Source of the DNA: Sutterella massiliensis
GTDB taxonomy: Bacteria; Pseudomonadota; Gammaproteobacteria; Burkholderiales; Burkholderiaceae_F
Assembly: GCF_016899755.1 (NCBI RefSeq)
Contig: NZ_JACJJC010000016.1
Location: 1-43,698 of the forward strand
Reading direction: 5' to 3'
Length of the DNA stretch: 43,698 nucleotides
Part shown: positions 40,811-43,698 of the stretch, in pieces
How the letters are laid out: the number at the start of each line of letters is the position of its first letter
Position numbering within the stretch: position 1 is the first letter of the stretch
The notes under the pieces: model-generated
What the model was told of the DNA's origin: nothing
What the model saw: the letters and a program-made list of their open reading frames with translations, nothing else
The model's database searches: none
Translations under genes and position numbers: made by a program

Positions 40811-40916
40811 TGTTTCCTCCTTTGCAAACAATGCTTTTCCACGATCATTCCTCAAGCATTCTGACGGACGAAACACCAATGGAAAAGAGCCAGTTTGATT
40901 CGGAAAATAGGTCCAG
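40811..40916. promoter_or_regulatory. Divergent promoter region of the flavin reductase and MocR genes
   Basis: 106 bases between two divergent starts must hold both promoters and any operator. No convincing -35/-10 pair and no strong dyad were seen by eye. Confidence 0.35.
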
Positions 40917-42413
40917 ATGGATGACTTTGCCCGAAACGGAAAGCGACACATGCAGGCGTTAGCAAAAACACCACCCGAGAAGACCCGAGGCGCTCGGCTT
41001 CGTTCGTCCCAAAAGCGCACGCGCGCCGAGGCGATTGCCGCAGAACTATTCCGCCGTCTGCAGGCGGACGCCTATCGAGACGGGCGCCTGCCTTCGCAGC
41101 GTCAGCTCGCCGAAAGCTTCGGCGTTTCTCGCGGCACCGTCGCCCGAGCGCTTGAGTATCTCGAGCGCAACGGCTGGATCGCCACGAGCGCGCGGCGTCG
41201 CCCGGTCCTCACGCCGCCCGAGCGTGTGTTTTCCGGCAAATTGAACGGTTTTCTCGACGCGAGTCACTTTCGGCCGCCGCTCGTCAATGCGGCGTTCGAC
41301 CGAAAAGACCGAAGAAACGGCGAGAGCACGTCGGTGATCGACCTCTCGGTGCTTTGCCACGAACATTGGGACGAGCACATCAACTTTGACATCGAGTCCG
41401 AAGCCGTCGAACGCGCCTTGGGCCGGTTTGCCCGCGGCGAAACGGACATCTACCGCACAACGGGGATACCGGCGCTCAAAGCGGCGATTTGCCGATATCT
41501 CGCACCTTACGGCATCGTTGCCAAGCCGAGCGAAATTGCCGTCATCTCGCGCCGTCTTCAGGCTTATCGTCTCGTCGCGGAAGTGCTTTTGGGGCACGGC
41601 GCCGAAATGTGGTTCCCGGAGCTCTCGCTCGTTCGTCACTACGGCATCGCCGAACGACACACAACTCGCCGCAGACTCCTCGAAATGGATGCCGACGGAC
41701 AAATCGACTTTGAAGCGATGTATTTCTCCAAACGCCGAAAAGTCGTTTTCCTCGAGCCCTCGCGTCAGAAACCGACGGGCGCGAGCATTCCGGAGGTTGA
41801 ACGTCGCGAGCTTGTCGAAGTCGCACGCGGCAACAACACCTTCATTTTTGAGGATGCCTATTGCGAACTTCTCGACGAAACACATCTGCCTTCACTTGCG
41901 AGCTTCGATCCGGAAAAGAAGGCTGTCATTCACCTCGGCGCCATCCCGACGTGGCTCACGCCCGTCGCGGGCATCTCGTTCATCGTCGCCCACGAACGCA
42001 TCATCAACCTGCTTCGCGCATCGGCCCGACGCGACTACCTCAATCCGGAATTTCTGACGCAGCTCGCCGCGCTCGAAATCCTGGAGTCACACGCAATCGA
42101 CGAAATGCTCGAACGCTTCAACGCCTTTCACCGGGCGCGTCGTACCTTCGTGCAATCGGTGCTCGAACAGCAGATCGGCGGCTTCGCCCGCTGGGAGCTC
42201 CCGGGAAGCTTCGGCTGCATCTGGGTGGAACTGCCCGATCACGACATCGACAAGCTTTACCGCGCCAGGAAAACCGTCGATTTTCAACCCGGCTGGTTTT
42301 TCGGCGAACCTGCAAAATCGAGCCGGCACGTACTGCTGCGCTACACGCTCCCGGCAGCCGACTTCGCCGAAGGTGTCGCACGCTTTGCCGAGCTCTGCCG
42401 CCCGAGGGCGTAG
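40917..42413 (+). CDS. MocR-type GntR regulator with degenerate aminotransferase domain
   Basis: A 498-residue regulator: an N-terminal GntR winged helix (residues about 35-95: GRLPSQRQLAESFGVSRGTV, then ALEYLERNGWI) and a large aminotransferase-fold domain, as in MocR proteins that sense PLP-amino-acid adducts. The aspartate and tyrosine that hold the cofactor ring remain (Asp313 and Tyr315 in FEDAYCEL). The PLP lysine is gone: where MocR proteins have GSFSKT this one reads GAIPTW with Thr345, and the HQNPTG motif is RQKPTG with Lys285 for Asn. It therefore cannot form the usual Schiff base. The frame is intact. It may sense another ligand. Start 40917 or 40950 (both weakly supported). Divergent from the flavin reductase. 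Confidence 0.85.
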   Translation: MDDFARNGKRHMQALAKTPPEKTRGARLRSSQKRTRAEAIAAELFRRLQADAYRDGRLPSQRQLAESFGVSRGTVARALEYLERNGWIATSARRRPVLTPPERVFSGKLNGFLDASHFRPPLVNAAFDRKDRRNGESTSVIDLSVLCHEHWDEHINFDIESEAVERALGRFARGETDIYRTTGIPALKAAICRYLAPYGIVAKPSEIAVISRRLQAYRLVAEVLLGHGAEMWFPELSLVRHYGIAERHTTRRRLLEMDADGQIDFEAMYFSKRRKVVFLEPSRQKPTGASIPEVERRELVEVARGNNTFIFEDAYCELLDETHLPSLASFDPEKKAVIHLGAIPTWLTPVAGISFIVAHERIINLLRASARRDYLNPEFLTQLAALEILESHAIDEMLERFNAFHRARRTFVQSVLEQQIGGFARWELPGSFGCIWVELPDHDIDKLYRARKTVDFQPGWFFGEPAKSSRHVLLRYTLPAADFAEGVARFAELCRPRA

Positions 42414-42511
42414 TACCGCTCGGAAACCTTTCGTTGCAAGCAGCCCGAAAAGTTCGAAAAAGCTTTACGCAGATTTTCCGAAAGCTTGCAGTTGCGGTGA
42501 ATTCGTGTGCT

Positions 42512-42544
42512 TATACTTTTCCCAAGTACTGAACAATTGTTCAG
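42512..42544 (+). promoter_or_regulatory. Promoter and perfect palindromic operator before the secreted Pro-rich gene
   Basis: A -10 TATACT (42512-42517) has TTGCAG 20 bases before it, a poorly spaced -35. Right after the expected transcription start is CTGAACAATTGTTCAG (42529-42544), a perfect 16-bp palindrome, 42 bases before the ATG. This is the usual form and place of a repressor operator (TetR- or MarR-like). No other copy was noticed in the window. Confidence 0.55.
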
Positions 42545-42586
42545 AAAGCATTCAAACGCACACGATGCGAACGGAGGAGAAGAACC

Positions 42587-43045
42587 ATGTTGACGCGACG
42601 CAGCGTGCTTTTCGGCGCGGCAGCCTTTGCTCTCGGCGGTTTTTCAGCGATTCCCGCCTACGCCAATTCAAGCGACCTTTTGAACGATATTTTGATCGGC
42701 ATCACCGACGCAGTCACGCGCAACTACATCCGCGAACACTGGCGCGAAGGCCGTTGGGACGGCCATTACTGGTGGCACAGCGGCAACCGCTATTCGATGG
42801 ACGAGTACCGCCATTTCCTGAGCGCCCGCGCCCGGCCGACACCCCCGCCGCCCCCGCAGCCGCAGCCGCGTCCCCCGCGCGAACCGCGCCGCCCCGAACC
42901 CGCGCCGGTTCGACCCGGCCAGGGCCCGTCGCCCTTCCCGCAAGGACGTCCTCCGCACGAAGGCGGCAAACTTAACCGTCCCATAACGCCGCAGCATCCC
43001 ATCGGCGGTATGCACGGCCCGGGTGGTCCCGGCGGTCCGCGTTGA
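42587..43045 (+). CDS. Secreted proline-rich protein, unknown function
   Basis: A 152-residue exported protein. The N-terminus has an RR pair and hydrophobic core (MLTRRSVLFGAAAFALGG), a Tat-like or Sec signal cleaved near AYA-N. The mature N-terminal part (residues 27-82) is a small domain with many aromatic residues (REHWREGRWDGHYWWHSGN) that may bind a ligand or wall component. Residues 83-152 are Pro/Arg/Gly-rich and disordered (RPTPPPPPQPQPRPP, later GGMHGPGGPGGPR). Family not recognised. The ATG has GGAGGAG upstream; the gene has its own palindromic operator and terminator. Confidence 0.75.
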   Translation: MLTRRSVLFGAAAFALGGFSAIPAYANSSDLLNDILIGITDAVTRNYIREHWREGRWDGHYWWHSGNRYSMDEYRHFLSARARPTPPPPPQPQPRPPREPRRPEPAPVRPGQGPSPFPQGRPPHEGGKLNRPITPQHPIGGMHGPGGPGGPR

Positions 43046-43105
43046 TCGGACAAACCAATCGTTGCGCCTCACGCCAAGGCGCATTCAGCAGCAAGAGTCA
43101 GCTTT

Positions 43106-43139
43106 AGGACTGCGGCATCAACGCAGTCCTTCTTTTTTT
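43106..43139 (+). terminator. Terminator of the Pro-rich gene
   Basis: Perfect 9-bp stem AGGACTGCG/CGCAGTCCT (43106-43114 with 43122-43130), 7-base loop, then TCTTTTTTT. Confidence 0.9.
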
Positions 43140-43441
43140 GCGATTCCCGCGAATACAAAGCCAGTGACCACCAGTTAACGGAAAATCGACTCCAATTCAT
43201 GCAGAAAACGTTCGCCCGCCTCGAACGATTTATGCCTTTTTCACATATCGCCCCTGAAATTTCCGCAAAAACAAATAAATCGTGCAAGCGTTTGGCAAAA
43301 ACCGTCAATGACCGCAAAAGCAAAACCGTCATGATGTTTTCAACGAGGAAGGCACCGCTTCCCCGTCCCAATAAACATCCCATCGAAGGAGATTCCTGCT
43401 GCTTTTGATATTTCGTTTATTTGTAAATAAAATTGCTCATT
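43140..43441. other. Intergenic region with probable left boundary of an IS607-type element
   Basis: About 300 bases without a credible gene. Base composition turns AT-rich from about 43390. A palindrome TTTATTT-GT-AAATAAA (43416-43431) and GCTCATTATGAGC (43435-43447) lie at the start of the transposase gene. IS607 elements have no terminal inverted repeats, so the exact end cannot be set here. Confidence 0.45.
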
Positions 43442-43698
43442 ATGAGCAAGATATATCGTATTAGTGAATTTGCAAAACGTATCGGCCGATCTCCTTCAAC
43501 TGTCCGTCGATGGGAGACAGAAGGCAAGATACGGGCAAAAAGGCTGGCATCGGGACATCGCTATTTTGACGAATCCGATGTCAGAAAAATCTTCGGTCTG
43601 GAACCCGAAAAGAAGCTGACAATCGTTTACTGCCGTGTCAGTAGTGCGGCTCAGAAGAACGACTTGAAGTCGCAGCTGGCTGCGATGCAGGCGTTTTG
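43442..43698 (+). mobile_element. tnpA: IS607-type serine transposase/resolvase, 5' part (cut by window edge)
   Basis: The first 85 residues of an IS607 TnpA. Residues 4-55 are a MerR-type DNA-binding domain (YRISEFAKRIGRSPSTVRRW, then SGHRYFDESDV), and from residue 61 the serine-recombinase catalytic domain starts with YCRVSS followed by QKNDLKSQ, with Ser67 as the expected nucleophile. This order, DNA-binding domain before the catalytic domain, is specific to IS607-type enzymes. The frame is open to the window end. IS607 elements usually carry tnpB next, an RNA-guided nuclease with its omega-RNA; that would lie to the right. The ribosome site is not clear. Codon choice is more AT-rich than in neighbouring genes, as expected for acquired DNA. 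Confidence 0.88.

Noticed and set aside
43069..43383. A 104-residue open frame on the minus strand
   Set aside because: It overlaps the terminator of the Pro-rich gene, has no ribosome site and no recognisable domain.

Overview
This is about 43.7 kb of GC-rich bacterial chromosome, densely coded with little accessory DNA. The gene content points to an anaerobic or microaerobic Betaproteobacterium of the Sutterella/Parasutterella type (Burkholderiales), but this is inference: no rRNA sequence lies inside the window. The support is a TamA/TamB pair and a large fused PurL (Proteobacteria), two periplasmic arylsulfate sulfotransferases, a secreted FMN/FAD fumarate-reductase-like flavoprotein, CstA, DcuC-like and NhaC-like carriers, FeoC and a HydG radical-SAM maturase.

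Layout. 1-250: a strong minus-strand promoter followed by boxB/boxA-like elements, probably the leader of an rRNA operon lying off the left edge. 309-6677: ornithine decarboxylase and purL, both minus strand, separated by a terminator-rich leader. 7024-10281: AbgA-like M20 amidohydrolase, DcuC-like carrier and a MarR regulator. 10490-13091: arylsulfate sulfotransferase 1, divergent from a LysR gene that has lost its DNA-binding domain. 13207-18293: NhaC-type antiporter, an isolated Fur-box/feoC unit, a probable 6S-like small RNA with its own promoter and terminator, a small membrane protein and cstA. 18624-21372: CynX-like MFS carrier, then a SlyB-type lipoprotein with a periplasmic coiled-coil protein. 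21571-28348: tamA-tamB. 28721-31441: a histone-H1-like Lys/Ala/Pro-rich protein, a second M20 peptidase and a small ribbon-helix-helix protein. 31929-34838: another MFS carrier and hydG. 34971-36449: an nfeD-qmcA (SPFH) pair. 36774-42413: arylsulfate sulfotransferase 2, a flavin-dependent reductase and a divergent MocR-type regulator whose PLP lysine is gone. 42587-43045: a secreted Pro-rich protein behind a perfect palindrome. 43442-end: the start of an IS607-type serine transposase, cut by the window edge.

The common theme is anaerobic periplasmic chemistry: sulfate-ester transfer and a flavinylated terminal reductase, with carriers for organic acids, pyruvate or peptides and iron regulation. 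I found no CRISPR array, prophage, toxin-antitoxin pair or evident defence island. The most interesting items are the 6S-like RNA, the lone hydG, the catalytically dead MocR beside a reductase with a changed substrate pocket, the HTH-less LysR beside one of two sulfotransferases, and the H1-like protein with a structured leader.
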